The notes: a model not told the origin generated them from the letters alone. A stretch of DNA of 64,000 bases from an uncultured Spirochaetaceae bacterium (GCA_944389275.1 CALXLT010000052.1:1-64000), one strand, 5' to 3'; shown: positions 54,523-63,983, numbered from the stretch's first letter. Translations and numbers: made by a program.

Positions 54523-55119
54523 TCAATTCCCTTTCGGCTTGCCGACCACGACCTTCGCGCTCCTGAGCACCTTGCCATGAAGCTTATAGCCCTTCATGAA
54601 CACCTGCAGCACCTTCTCCTTGTCCAGGCCTTCCTCTTCCCTGACCATGCAGGCCTCCATCTCCGATGGATCGAAGTCCTCGCCTTCAGGGGAGAACTGC
54701 TCAAGCCCCCAGTTCGTGCTGAGGATGGTCTTCAGCTGGTTCTCGACCATCTCGACACCCTTCTTGATGGTCTCGACATCCTGCGACTTGTCAGCGGCCT
54801 CAATGGCCCTGGAGAAGTTATCAAGAGGATCGAGGAGATCGCGGATAAGCGACTCGTTGGCGTACTTGACGGCATTCTCCTTGTCCTGGCGAAGCCTCTT
54901 CTTGTAGTTCTCGGTCTCCGCGGCGTCCCTGAGGATCCTGTCATTGAGCTCCGCGACCTTGTCCTCAAGCTCCTTGACGCGCTCTGAAAGGGCCACGGCC
55001 TCGTCCGCCTTATCCTCAGCCTCCACGGCCTTGGTCTCCTTGACTTCCTCGGAAAGCTCCTCGGCTTCCTTCTTCTCTTCCTCTTCCATATTCCCTCTTC
55101 TCTTGTTCTTCTTAGTCAT
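54523..55119 (-). CDS. grpE: Nucleotide exchange factor GrpE
   Basis: Exchanges ADP on DnaK. The 198-residue protein has an acidic, Lys/Glu-rich N-terminal extension, the long coiled coil (about 45-110) with ETENYKKRLRQDKENAVKYANE, and the C-terminal beta domain GEDFDPSEMEACM and GYKLHGKVLRSAKVVVGKP. First gene of the chaperone operon. Confidence 0.96.
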   Translation of the reverse strand: MTKKNKRRGNMEEEEKKEAEELSEEVKETKAVEAEDKADEAVALSERVKELEDKVAELNDRILRDAAETENYKKRLRQDKENAVKYANESLIRDLLDPLDNFSRAIEAADKSQDVETIKKGVEMVENQLKTILSTNWGLEQFSPEGEDFDPSEMEACMVREEEGLDKEKVLQVFMKGYKLHGKVLRSAKVVVGKPKGN

Positions 55120-55143
55120 ATAGCGTCCTTAACGCACTAACAG

Positions 55144-55172
55144 AATGTAATAAAGCGGAGTGACATAGTCAA
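55144..55172 (-). promoter_or_regulatory. Promoter of the grpE-dnaK-dnaJ operon
   Basis: On the minus strand TTGACT (55167-55172) and TACATT (55144-55149) are 17 bases apart. I do not find the CIRCE operator (TTAGCACTC-N9-GAGTGCTAA) here, and no hrcA gene is adjacent. Confidence 0.6.
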
Positions 55173-55195
55173 ATGCGGGAAGGACGCCATAGGAA

Positions 55196-55214
55196 ACGCC
55201 CCTCTTCGGGGCGT
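55196..55214 (-). terminator. Hairpin terminator of the SpiroCoCo gene
   Basis: ACGCCCC (55196-55202) pairs with GGGGCGT (55208-55214) around TCTTC, 19 bases beyond the stop at 55233. A short TTTCCT follows on the minus strand. Confidence 0.6.
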
Positions 55215-55232
55215 CTCATAAAGAGTCTACCA

Positions 55233-57101
55233 TCACTCATTCTCATCATCGTCCGAGAGATCGACATCCTCGACATTGCCAGTGAAGATATCGTCAGGGA
55301 ACTCCGCGATCATCTCCTCAGGCTTCTTCTTGGCGCTCTCATCCTTGGAGCTGCCTGCCTTCTGCAGGTTGCTTATCTGCAGCTTCAGGCGCACGAGGGC
55401 CGCCTCCTCGTTGATGCGCTGGGCCTTCGCGCTCTGCATGTCGCTCTGCATCTTGTCCAGCTCCTTGGACCTCTCCGCGATATCGCTATCGAGCTTTCCG
55501 CGCTCCTGCTGCGCCGTGAAGAGCTCCTCGCGGGTACGCGTGATCTGCTCGGAAAGCGCCGTGAGCTGATCCTCCGAGAGCTTTATCTTGCCCTCAAGCT
55601 CGTTGAGCCTGTCAACGGCGTCGGAGATCTTCTCCTTCTCCCCTTCAGAGAGCAGCGCTATCGTCTCCCTCGTATCCTGCACCCTATCAGCGAGGTTCTT
55701 TATGAAAGCCCCGCCATCTTCCTTGATCTTCTGGTATCTGCTGTCGATATCCCCGATCATCGAGTCAAAGCTCTTCTGGAGGGCGTCGCACGATGACGAT
55801 ATGAACACATTGCGCTCTGAATCCAGGGCAGTCCTGGCGTTCTCGGCGTTCTGCAGCGCTTCCTGGATCGCCCTCCTGGCGTTCTCCTCGGCGTCCTCGC
55901 CGGTGCGCCTCAGGTCTTCCGTCTCCGCGCGCAGCGCCTCGGCGTCCGCTTCAAGCTTCGCTATAAGATCACCCACGGCCTTCTCCACAGCGTCCTTCTT
56001 CTCATCCATGGACGCGGTGAACGCGGATGATATGCTATCGGAAAGGGCGGCGAAGGACTCGCCCTTCTCCTTTATCGCGCTGTCAAGGCGGGATGTGATC
56101 TCATCAAGGCTCTGGGAAAGGATCTCCTTGCGCCTCTCTGTCTCCTCATCCCCCGCCCTGCCGAACTCCTCGAGGCGGGCCTTCATGTCATCGATCGCCT
56201 TATCGATGGCGCCGCGAGCCTCTTCCGATCTGCTGTCGACAGCCGCGACGAACGAGGATATGGCCGCGTCGGCATCACCTTCAAGCGTGCGGCTCTTGGC
56301 CTCGAGCGCCGCGAGGTTGCCCTCAAGCTCGCCGCGGTACGCGTCAAGGGAAGCCTTGCCTTCCTCCAGGCTCTTGATTATGTCCTCACGCCTGTTCTCC
56401 GTGTCGATGATGGCGTCATCGGCCTTCTGTCTCTCCTCCGCCGCGAATGACTCGAACTCAGAGCGCAGCGAGGAGACGTAATCGCCGAAATCCGTCTGAT
56501 AGCGCCCCAGCGTCGCGCTGAACTCCTGAAGCATGTCCTGGTTCTCGTTCCTCTGGTTCTCGGCGGCGCTCTTGAGATCTTCCGCGGTAGCGGCGACAAG
56601 GCGCGTGTAATCGCTCCTCAGGTCCTGCATCTCTCCTGTCAGGCGCTCAGCGTCGCTCTGGAAGCTCTCCACGAACTCATTCACGGACTCAGCCTTCCTG
56701 ACCTCCGCCTGCACGGCCTGGATCCTGGCCTCCGCCTGCTCTGTCGATATCCTCAGCTTCTCCAGCGCGGCCTTGTAGTTCACGCACACGGCCTCGAGAG
56801 CCGCGAGGTCCTTATGATGCTGTGATAGTGAATCAAGGGAATCCGCGACTTGCTTGATCATGGCCTCCGCCTCACCCACCTTCGCCTCCACGGCCTGCTG
56901 GCACTCCCTGCCCGCCGTGCTGATGCGCTCTATAGTCGATGAGGACTCGTTCCTGAACGCCTTGATCTGCATATTTATATTCTTGAGAGTCCTGTCATTG
57001 CGGTTCTTCCTCTTGGAAATCCCCAGCACAAGGAGATTCAGGAAGAACGATACAAGGACAACCAGTATCGCGAAAACAATAAGATCCTTCGTCATCAACA
57101 T
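55233..57101 (-). CDS. SpiroCoCo-type membrane-anchored coiled-coil protein
   Basis: A 622-residue protein with one N-terminal membrane helix (about 7-27, IVFAILVVLVSFFLNLLVL) and then almost continuous heptad-repeat coiled coil rich in Glu, Ala, Asp and Ser to about residue 590, ending in an acidic tail (DDIFTGNVEDVDLSDDDENE). This architecture is that of the SpiroCoCo family known from spirochaetes, possibly a filament or cell-shape element. It is the best single marker for the organism's phylum. The HAD gene lies 12 bases upstream. Confidence 0.8.
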   Translation of the reverse strand: MLMTKDLIVFAILVVLVSFFLNLLVLGISKRKNRNDRTLKNINMQIKAFRNESSSTIERISTAGRECQQAVEAKVGEAEAMIKQVADSLDSLSQHHKDLAALEAVCVNYKAALEKLRISTEQAEARIQAVQAEVRKAESVNEFVESFQSDAERLTGEMQDLRSDYTRLVAATAEDLKSAAENQRNENQDMLQEFSATLGRYQTDFGDYVSSLRSEFESFAAEERQKADDAIIDTENRREDIIKSLEEGKASLDAYRGELEGNLAALEAKSRTLEGDADAAISSFVAAVDSRSEEARGAIDKAIDDMKARLEEFGRAGDEETERRKEILSQSLDEITSRLDSAIKEKGESFAALSDSISSAFTASMDEKKDAVEKAVGDLIAKLEADAEALRAETEDLRRTGEDAEENARRAIQEALQNAENARTALDSERNVFISSSCDALQKSFDSMIGDIDSRYQKIKEDGGAFIKNLADRVQDTRETIALLSEGEKEKISDAVDRLNELEGKIKLSEDQLTALSEQITRTREELFTAQQERGKLDSDIAERSKELDKMQSDMQSAKAQRINEEAALVRLKLQISNLQKAGSSKDESAKKKPEEMIAEFPDDIFTGNVEDVDLSDDDENE

Positions 57102-57113
57102 ATCAACACACCT

Positions 57114-57800
57114 CTATAGCACTCTTTCCCTGAATTCATTCCATGATGAAAACACCAGATCAGCTTTACTATACACTTTACTGCGGGCGGGGGAAATAAG
57201 GGCGGCACGCATTCCGACGCCTTTTGCCCCCGCGATATCCTTGCTTTCGCTGTCCCCTACATAAAGGACCTGCTCCGCGGAAAGCGAAATGGCGGAAAGC
57301 ATGGCAAGGAATGGAGTGGCGGATGGCTTCAGGGAGCCATAATCCTCAGAGGAGGCCATGAAGGAGAAGTACTCCTCGACACCAAGGGCGCGGAGCTTCA
57401 CCCCGATCGGGAAATCCGAGAGAGCGCAGAGCGTGTAGCGCCCGCTCGCCTCCTGAAGGGTCTCCTTCATCCCCTCGAAGCCCTTTATGGAAAGGAAGAG
57501 GCGCTCCCAGGGCTTACGGAAGACCTTCTCCTCTTTCCTGATAAACCACTGCGCGCGGTGCCTCCCCGGATACATCAGCTCAGCCTCCCTCTCCTGGAAG
57601 CTTCTAAGAGACGAGGGGGAACGGCCGCCAAGTCCGTCTTCCCTGCGCATGGCGCGCCTCATCGCGTTATAGCGGAGGGCGAAAGGGAGATGAAGGGCCG
57701 AAGTGAGGGCAAGACGCGTATCAAGCGCCCTCTTAGGATAAAGCGTACCGTCTATGTCAAAGGCAATGGCCTTTATTCCCCAATCCTCGGCAAGTCCCAT
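57114..57800 (-). CDS. HAD-superfamily phosphatase
   Basis: A 228-residue hydrolase from MGLAEDWG at 57800, two bases after the der stop codon. Motif 1 is AFDIDGTLYP with the nucleophile Asp; motif 2 CALSDFPIG; motifs 3-4 in LKPSATPF and YVGDSESKDIAGAKGVGM. The cap is helical and insertion-rich. The substrate is unknown. Confidence 0.88.
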   Translation of the reverse strand: MGLAEDWGIKAIAFDIDGTLYPKRALDTRLALTSALHLPFALRYNAMRRAMRREDGLGGRSPSSLRSFQEREAELMYPGRHRAQWFIRKEEKVFRKPWERLFLSIKGFEGMKETLQEASGRYTLCALSDFPIGVKLRALGVEEYFSFMASSEDYGSLKPSATPFLAMLSAISLSAEQVLYVGDSESKDIAGAKGVGMRAALISPARSKVYSKADLVFSSWNEFRERVL

Positions 57801-57801
57801 A

Positions 57802-59343
57802 TCACTTCCTCTTCTGCTTCTGGTTCCTGACGATCTTCTCCGCGGCCTCCCTGGCCTTGCCCGTGCGGGCCTTGCCTCCGGGCTTTCGGGAGACGCCTGT
57901 CTTCTTGCCGCTCCTGGAAGCGTTGCTCTTGAGCACCTTCTGCACGGCAGCCTCACTCTTCGATGGGCCGTTCTCATGCAGGCTCGGATTGCGGCGCCTC
58001 TCCCTCAGGGATATCTTTACAGGGATATTCGTGAAGCCGAAGTCCCTGCGGATCATGTTCTTGAGATAAGAGACATATGTCTCTGGAAATCCATGGATGC
58101 GGTTGACGAAGAACAGGAAGCGCACAGGGGTCGCGGAGACCTGCGTGCCATAGAGGACCTTATAGTGCCCCTGAGGCCCGCGAGGAGGCTCGTTGTCATG
58201 GGTCCATGACTGGAGGGCGGCGTTCACCTGCGACGTGTCGACCCTCTTGTTCAGCTGCCTCCACACTGCCCATACCATATCGAGCATCTTGCCTATATCA
58301 ACGCCATTGAGGGCTGAGATCGGCATGAGCGGGGCGAATGAGAGGATCGGGAACAGGAACCTTACCCTGTCCTTGATGGCCTCGATCTCGTTCGGAGTGC
58401 CTTTGAGAAGGTCCATCTTGTTCAGCACCAGGAGCACTCCCTTTCCCCTTCTCACGATCAGGTTCGCGATCTTCTTGTCCTGATCCGAGATCCCTTCCGT
58501 TATATCGATCATCAGGAGCACGACATCAGCGTCATCGATGGTCTTGATCGCCCTATTGACCGAATAGTACTCGACATCCTCCTCGACCTTGCTCTTCCTT
58601 CTGATTCCCGCGGTATCGAGAACCGTGTATTCGGTACCCTTGTAGATGAAGGTGCCGCGCATGACATCGCGCGTGGTTCCGGCTATAGGGCTGACGATCG
58701 AGATGTCCCTTCCGGTAAGGAGGTTCATCAGCGTGCTCTTCCCGGTATTTGGCTTCCCGAGTATGGCAAGCTTTATGGTCTCGGGCTCCTCAGGCTCCTC
58801 CTCGGTCCTCTCCAGGTCAAGCATGCCAAGAAGCGTGTCCTCGAGATCCTCTATCCCAAGCCCATGCGCCGCGGATATCCCCACGACCCTCTGATAGCCA
58901 TATGAGAAGTAATTCCATACGAGGTCATCCCTCTTGGAATCATCAATCTTGTTGACGCAGAGGACCACCTTGTCCGTATAGGGCCTCAGCTCATCGATAA
59001 GGAGCTGGTCCTCCCTCGTGACCTCCATACAGTCCATGAGGAAGATGATGGCGTCGCTGATCTCCAGAAGCGAGAGGGACTTATCGCTCACCGCGTCATC
59101 AAGCCCTTCCCTGTCGAGCTTGACGCCTCCTGAGTCAACGAGCGTGACGGGATTGTTTCCCAGGAGCCATCGCTCCGGGATTGGGTCACGGGTCACGCCG
59201 GGGGTTGGATCGGTTATCGCGCGCCTCTTGCCTATGAGCCTGTTGAAGAGCGTGGACTTGCCGACATTCGGCCTTCCTATTATCGAGATGAGCGGCAGCC
59301 TTGTATCTATATCTGCCTTGTTCCTTATATCAAGCTTTTCCAT
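57802..59343 (-). CDS. der: Ribosome-assembly GTPase Der (EngA)
   Basis: Essential GTPase of 50S assembly. The 513-residue protein has two G domains: GRPNVGKSTLFNRL with VDSGG and NKID, then GKPNTGKSTLMNLL with DTAGIRRK and NKMD. A KH-like C-terminal domain follows, then a basic tail rich in Lys/Arg (about 460-513). The start overlaps the ptsI end by 14 bases. Confidence 0.96.
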   Translation of the reverse strand: MEKLDIRNKADIDTRLPLISIIGRPNVGKSTLFNRLIGKRRAITDPTPGVTRDPIPERWLLGNNPVTLVDSGGVKLDREGLDDAVSDKSLSLLEISDAIIFLMDCMEVTREDQLLIDELRPYTDKVVLCVNKIDDSKRDDLVWNYFSYGYQRVVGISAAHGLGIEDLEDTLLGMLDLERTEEEPEEPETIKLAILGKPNTGKSTLMNLLTGRDISIVSPIAGTTRDVMRGTFIYKGTEYTVLDTAGIRRKSKVEEDVEYYSVNRAIKTIDDADVVLLMIDITEGISDQDKKIANLIVRRGKGVLLVLNKMDLLKGTPNEIEAIKDRVRFLFPILSFAPLMPISALNGVDIGKMLDMVWAVWRQLNKRVDTSQVNAALQSWTHDNEPPRGPQGHYKVLYGTQVSATPVRFLFFVNRIHGFPETYVSYLKNMIRRDFGFTNIPVKISLRERRRNPSLHENGPSKSEAAVQKVLKSNASRSGKKTGVSRKPGGKARTGKAREAAEKIVRNQKQKRK

Positions 59344-61039
59344 ACGTACTGTTGAATTCCTTAAGGGCGTTCTCTATTTCCTGGGCATCTGGAAGAGAGA
59401 GTACATGATTTGCAAATGAGGCACAACTGGAGCGGCTGAGCGTGCGTATGCGGCGCCTTACCTCCATTATCGACGAGGGAGCCATCGAGAGCTCATCTAT
59501 GCCAAGGCCTATCAGTATCGGCAGGTAATCAGGGTATCCCGCCATCTCGCCGCACATCGAGACAGGTATGCCGTTCTTATGCGCGCTCTCGGCCACATGC
59601 GCAAGCAGGCGCAGGACCGCGGGATGAAGAGGCCTGTAAAGATAGGATATCTTCTCATTGCCCCTGTCGACGGCGATCGTGTACTGGATAAGGTCATTGG
59701 TGCCGATGGACATGAAATCGACATACCTCGCGATCACGTCCGAGGTTATCGCAGCGGACGGTATCTCTATCATCGTCCCTATCTTGATATCCTCATCGAA
59801 CGCTATGCCCTTGCCGCGGCATTCATCCTTGACCTCATCCAGAAACGCGATAACGGACCTAAGCTCCTCTGAGCCGGAGACCATCGGGAACATAAGGCGG
59901 GTGCCGTGGCATGACGCGGAGGCCTTGAGTATCGAGACAAGCTGGTCACGGAAGAGGTCCTTCATCTCCATGCAGAGCCTGACGGCCCTCCATCCGAGTA
60001 TGGGATTCTCCTCCTCGATCTTCATCTCCTTCGGTACCTTGTCCCCTCCTATGTCATATGTGCGGAACGTCACGGGGCCATATGGGGACATGCGCTCAAC
60101 CGTCTCCCGGTAGATGGCGTTGCGCTTCTCCTCGTCCGCGTACTCCGGCTGCATCATCAGGAACTCGGTACGGAAGAGCCCTATTCCGTCAGCGCCGGCC
60201 TTTATCGCGGCCGCTATGCCCTCCATGCCCTCTATGTTGCCCATAAGGCTCACCTGGAAGCCATCCTTGGTGATGGCAGGAAGCCCGGCATCGGCCTTAA
60301 GCTCAGCCTCCGAGCGCAGCTCGTTATCCATCCTCTTCCTGTATGATGACCTGGTGCGCCTATCAGGATTGACAGACACGGTGCCGGCCTTGCCATCCAT
60401 GGCGATGACATCGTCATCTGTCACATGGAAGGAAAGATCGCCGAGCGCGAACACGGAAGGGATACCCAAGGAGCGCGCGAGGATAGCCGCGTGGCTCGTG
60501 ACGCCTCCTTTATCAAGGCAGAGCCCGAGCACGTTAGATAGATCCATCGATATGATCTCGGACGGCAGGAGGTAATCAGCGGCGAGAACAGCGGGATATG
60601 GGACGGAGACCTCTCTCCTGCTGTCGGAGGATATAGATATCATCAGCCTCTCGGATATATCCCTGAGGTCGGCTATCCTCTCCTTGAAGAAATCATCATT
60701 GACCCTCTCGAGCAGCGACACGTACTTATCCGTCGCCGCCTCCACAGCCCAGGCCGCGTTATAGCCGCGCTCCTTTATGTTGCTTCGGATAAGCAGCAGG
60801 TAATCAGGATCCTCAAGCATCGCCTTGTACACGGCCAGCAACGCCTTCTCGTCCTCTCCGCTCGCCTCGATGGCGTCTATGTCGGAATGCGTCTTCCTGT
60901 ACGCGGCCTCGAAGAGGGCAAGGGCCGCGTCCCGGTCCTCCGCCATCTCGTGGGATATGTATATCTCGCTATGGCGGAATACATATGCCTTTGCCATCAC
61001 TATTCCCGATGATATCCCGATGCCGCTTCTTTCCAACAT
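59330..61039 (-). CDS. ptsI: Phosphoenolpyruvate-protein phosphotransferase (Enzyme I)
   Basis: First enzyme of the PTS, moving phosphate from PEP to HPr. The 569-residue protein has the active His in GGVTSHAAILARSLGIP, the PEP-binding blocks GIGLFRTEFLMM and FMSIGTNDLIQYTIAVDRGN, and the Cys region VSMCGEMAGYPDY. HPr is not in the window. The -10 TAGAAT ends 6 bases before the ATG. Confidence 0.96.
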   Translation of the reverse strand: MLERSGIGISSGIVMAKAYVFRHSEIYISHEMAEDRDAALALFEAAYRKTHSDIDAIEASGEDEKALLAVYKAMLEDPDYLLLIRSNIKERGYNAAWAVEAATDKYVSLLERVNDDFFKERIADLRDISERLMISISSDSRREVSVPYPAVLAADYLLPSEIISMDLSNVLGLCLDKGGVTSHAAILARSLGIPSVFALGDLSFHVTDDDVIAMDGKAGTVSVNPDRRTRSSYRKRMDNELRSEAELKADAGLPAITKDGFQVSLMGNIEGMEGIAAAIKAGADGIGLFRTEFLMMQPEYADEEKRNAIYRETVERMSPYGPVTFRTYDIGGDKVPKEMKIEEENPILGWRAVRLCMEMKDLFRDQLVSILKASASCHGTRLMFPMVSGSEELRSVIAFLDEVKDECRGKGIAFDEDIKIGTMIEIPSAAITSDVIARYVDFMSIGTNDLIQYTIAVDRGNEKISYLYRPLHPAVLRLLAHVAESAHKNGIPVSMCGEMAGYPDYLPILIGLGIDELSMAPSSIMEVRRRIRTLSRSSCASFANHVLSLPDAQEIENALKEFNSTYGKA

Positions 61040-61045
61040 GATGAG

Positions 61046-61074
61046 ATTCTAACCCGAAGGAGCGAAACCGTGAA
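61046..61074 (-). promoter_or_regulatory. Promoter of ptsI-der, predicted leaderless
   Basis: On the minus strand TAGAAT (61046-61051) ends 6 bases before the ptsI ATG; TTCACG (61069-61074) is a possible -35 at 17 bases. No ribosome binding site. Confidence 0.45.
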
Positions 61075-61088
61075 GAGGCCTGCCGCGG

Positions 61089-61117
61089 TTGCTGACTCGG
61101 GCCGTGCCTGATAGAAT
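61089..61117 (+). promoter_or_regulatory. Promoter of the GerMN-like gene, predicted leaderless
   Basis: TTGCTG (61089-61094) and TAGAAT (61112-61117) are 17 bases apart; the -10 ends 7 bases before the ATG at 61125. Confidence 0.45.
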
Positions 61118-61124
61118 AGCGGCT

Positions 61125-61637
61125 ATGGCTGAAGAGAAAGAAAGAGGCCGCATCCGCTACACGCGCGTCTTCGCGCTGGCGCTTGCCGTGTACACGGCGG
61201 CGCTTCTTGCCATCGCCATCCCGAGGATCCCCGGAGTCATGGAGAAGTACAGGATAAGCGAGCATGCCGCGATGTATCTTGCAAAGGACCATGCCGATCC
61301 AGCGTCCTTCACCGTTGTCCTCTCCTCCTCATCATCATTCACGGAGACGGAAAGGACTATCGAGAGGCAGGGAAGGGATGACCTGCACCTCGCGGCGGAA
61401 GCACTGCTCATGCCTATAAGGAGCGAGGAGCTTCAGGAAGGGCTTGTGTCTTATATCCCGGAAGGGACGGAGCTGATAGGGATCGCGGAGAAGGAAGGAT
61501 TTGTTTTCATCGACCTCTCCTCTGAGATGCGCGGCGCAGACAGAAGGGCGTTCGAGCAGATAGAAAGGACCCTCCGCGTCAACGAAGGGCCCTGTGAGAT
61601 ACATTTTCTAATAGAAGGCAGGCCGGTCAGCGTGTGA
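61125..61637 (+). CDS. GerMN-domain-like membrane-anchored protein
   Basis: A 170-residue protein with an N-terminal anchor (about 12-33, VFALALAVYTAALLAIAIP) and a C-terminal part that follows the GerMN pattern: a block reading LHLAAEALLMPI with later YIPEGTELIGIAEKEGFVFIDLSSEM. GerMN domains occur in envelope and sporulation lipoproteins; here likely periplasmic. Start at MAEEKERG, fitting the promoter. It converges with the YmdB-like gene, overlapping 11 bases. Confidence 0.7.
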   Translation: MAEEKERGRIRYTRVFALALAVYTAALLAIAIPRIPGVMEKYRISEHAAMYLAKDHADPASFTVVLSSSSSFTETERTIERQGRDDLHLAAEALLMPIRSEELQEGLVSYIPEGTELIGIAEKEGFVFIDLSSEMRGADRRAFEQIERTLRVNEGPCEIHFLIEGRPVSV

Positions 61638-62418
61638 AGCGCTCTATGGCCAAGGCCTTGCCTGTGGATGTGTCTATATCGATGATCACTCCCTGCATAT
61701 GGCCTTCCCCCTCGGAAACCTCGCTTCTTATCGGAAGCTGGGTAAGCTGCCTCTCTATCGACTTGGCTGGGGATGAGCCTATCACGGCATCTATGACGCC
61801 CGTGATCCCCAGATCCGTTATGTAGGCTGTCCCCTTCGGGAGTATCTTCTCATCCGCGGTCTGCACATGCGTGTGCGTGCCGACCACGGCGCTGACCTTG
61901 CCATCCAAGAAGAAAGCCACGGCCTCCTTCTCCTCCGCGCTCTCCGCGTGGAAATCGACGAGGATGACCTTCACGGACCGCCCGATCTCACGCAGCGCCT
62001 CAGAGATACGCTTGAATGGATCATCTATGGGATTCATCATCATGCGTCCCTGCGCGTTTATCACGGCGTATTCAATGTCTCCCTTCTTCCTGACGGTCCA
62101 TCCCCTGCCGCTGCAGGGCTCAGGGTAGTTTAGAGGACGGAGTATCGTGTCCTCACGGTCAAGGACGGGCAGGATATCATCCTTCTGCCAGATATGGTTC
62201 CCGCTTGTTATGACATCGATGCCCATGGCCCTGAACTTATGGAAATCGGCTTCGGATATGCCGAACCCGCCAGCGGCGTTCTCACCGTTGGCTATGACGA
62301 TATCCACGCCCTTCTCCCTTACAAATGAAGAGAGCCCCAGGAAAAGGGCTCCCATTCCAGCACTGCCTGATACATCTCCCAGCATCATGACGCGTGCGGT
62401 CTTATCACGCATAATCAC
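61627..62418 (-). CDS. YmdB-type metallophosphoesterase (TIGR00282 family)
   Basis: A 263-residue phosphodiesterase. Metal motifs: MLGDVSGSAG near residue 13, ANGENAAGGFG, TSGNHIWQ, VDFHAESAEEK and GTHTHVQTAD. In Bacillus YmdB cleaves cyclic nucleotides and is encoded next to rny, the same neighbour here. It overlaps the rny gene by 4 bases. Confidence 0.93.
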   Translation of the reverse strand: MIMRDKTARVMMLGDVSGSAGMGALFLGLSSFVREKGVDIVIANGENAAGGFGISEADFHKFRAMGIDVITSGNHIWQKDDILPVLDREDTILRPLNYPEPCSGRGWTVRKKGDIEYAVINAQGRMMMNPIDDPFKRISEALREIGRSVKVILVDFHAESAEEKEAVAFFLDGKVSAVVGTHTHVQTADEKILPKGTAYITDLGITGVIDAVIGSSPAKSIERQLTQLPIRSEVSEGEGHMQGVIIDIDTSTGKALAIERFTR

Positions 62419-63947
62419 CTCGCGTATTCCGTGACCCTTGTCTCCCTTATGATCGTTACCTTGATCTTTCCAGGATACCTGAGCTCGGCTTCAATCCTCT
62501 CGGCGATGCCCACGGCGATCTTCTTGGCGTCCTCATCGGACACCTTCTCGCTGTTGACCATTATCCTGAGCTCGCGTCCAGCCTGGATAGCGAACGCGTT
62601 ATCGACGCCATCGAAGCTCTTGGCGATGCTCTCAAGCGACTCAAGACGCTTGATATAGTTATCAAGGCTCTCGCGCCTAGCGCCAGGACGCGCCGCGGAG
62701 ATAGCGTCAGCGATCTGCACGATGATAGCCTCGATGCATGATGGCTCCGTGTCATTATGATGGGCCAGCACGCAGTTGACGACGCGCGGATCCTCTCCAA
62801 GGCGCTTGACGATCTCGGCGCCAAGCTCCGCGTGGTTGGCGTCGCTCTCCGTCTCGGCGCCCTTCCCTATATCATGCAGGAGTCCGCCGCGCTTGGCGAT
62901 CTCCGGATCGGCGCCTACCTCAGAAGCGATCATGCCGGCAAGGATAGCCACTTCCTTCGAGTGAAGGAGGACGTTCTGCCCGTAGCTGGTGCGGAAATGC
63001 AGCCTTCCAAGTGCCCTGACAAGCTCCGGTCCCATATTATGGAAGCCGAGATCGAAGACAACCTTCTCTCCCTCGTCCACGATGATGCGGCCGACTTCCT
63101 TCGATACCTTATTGACCATCTCCTCGATACGGGCCGGATGTATGCGTCCATCCTGGACAAGACGCTCGAGTGCGACGCGCGCGATCTCCTTCCTCACGGG
63201 ATCGAAGCATGAGATGACGACGGCCTCTGGCGTGTCATCGATGATGATATCCACGCCGGTGAGGGTCTCAAGGGTCCTGATGTTCCTTCCCTCACGGCCG
63301 ATGATCCTTCCTTTCATCTCATCGCTCGGAAGGGATACGGAAGCAGTCGTGGTCTCTCCTGAGACCTCGGTAGCGAGGCGCTGTATGGATGTCACGATGA
63401 TATCGCGGGCAACCTTGTCAGCCTGCACCTGAGCTTCCTGCTCGATCTTGTTCACGTAGACCTGTCCATCACGCTCCGCGTCCATCTTCATCTGCTCTAT
63501 GATGAGGTTCTTCGCCTCGTCACGGGTCATTGAAGCGACACGCTCAAGCTCCTCAGTGAGCTTCTGAGCCTGATCCTCGATCTCCTTCTCCCTGAGGCAT
63601 ATAGCCCCGTCTCTCTCTCCCAGCTGCTGCTTTATCTTCTCAAGTTCCTGCTGCCTATGCTCAAGATTCTCTTCCTTCTGCAGGAGCCTTCGCTCTGATT
63701 TCTGCAGCTCGAATCTTCGCTCTCTAGCCTCCCGCTCCTGCTGCTGCTGTTCCTTGAGCAGCTTGTCACGGGTCTCCAGGATTATCTCACGGGCCTCGGC
63801 CTCTGCCTTCGAAACGGCATCCTCCGAGATCCTCTGAGCTTTCTGCTCAACGGAAGTGAGCTTTGATTTAGCGTATATCCAACGGGCCAGGAAGCCTATT
63901 GCAATGCCAGCGAACAGACATAGGAGGGAGAATATGAATGTAGCCAT
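62415..63947 (-). CDS. rny: Ribonuclease Y
   Basis: Membrane-anchored endoribonuclease that starts mRNA decay. The 510-residue protein has an N-terminal membrane helix (about 1-22), a long coiled coil to about 195, a KH domain with GRIIGREGRNIRTLETLTGVD and the HD domain with HDIGKGAETE. GAGGAGG precedes the ATG; TACAAT at 63984-63989 is a likely -10. Confidence 0.97.
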   Translation of the reverse strand: MATFIFSLLCLFAGIAIGFLARWIYAKSKLTSVEQKAQRISEDAVSKAEAEAREIILETRDKLLKEQQQQEREARERRFELQKSERRLLQKEENLEHRQQELEKIKQQLGERDGAICLREKEIEDQAQKLTEELERVASMTRDEAKNLIIEQMKMDAERDGQVYVNKIEQEAQVQADKVARDIIVTSIQRLATEVSGETTTASVSLPSDEMKGRIIGREGRNIRTLETLTGVDIIIDDTPEAVVISCFDPVRKEIARVALERLVQDGRIHPARIEEMVNKVSKEVGRIIVDEGEKVVFDLGFHNMGPELVRALGRLHFRTSYGQNVLLHSKEVAILAGMIASEVGADPEIAKRGGLLHDIGKGAETESDANHAELGAEIVKRLGEDPRVVNCVLAHHNDTEPSCIEAIIVQIADAISAARPGARRESLDNYIKRLESLESIAKSFDGVDNAFAIQAGRELRIMVNSEKVSDEDAKKIAVGIAERIEAELRYPGKIKVTIIRETRVTEYAR

Positions 63948-63983
63948 TTTTGTTGCTCCTCCTCAGTCACTTAATGTTCTGAT

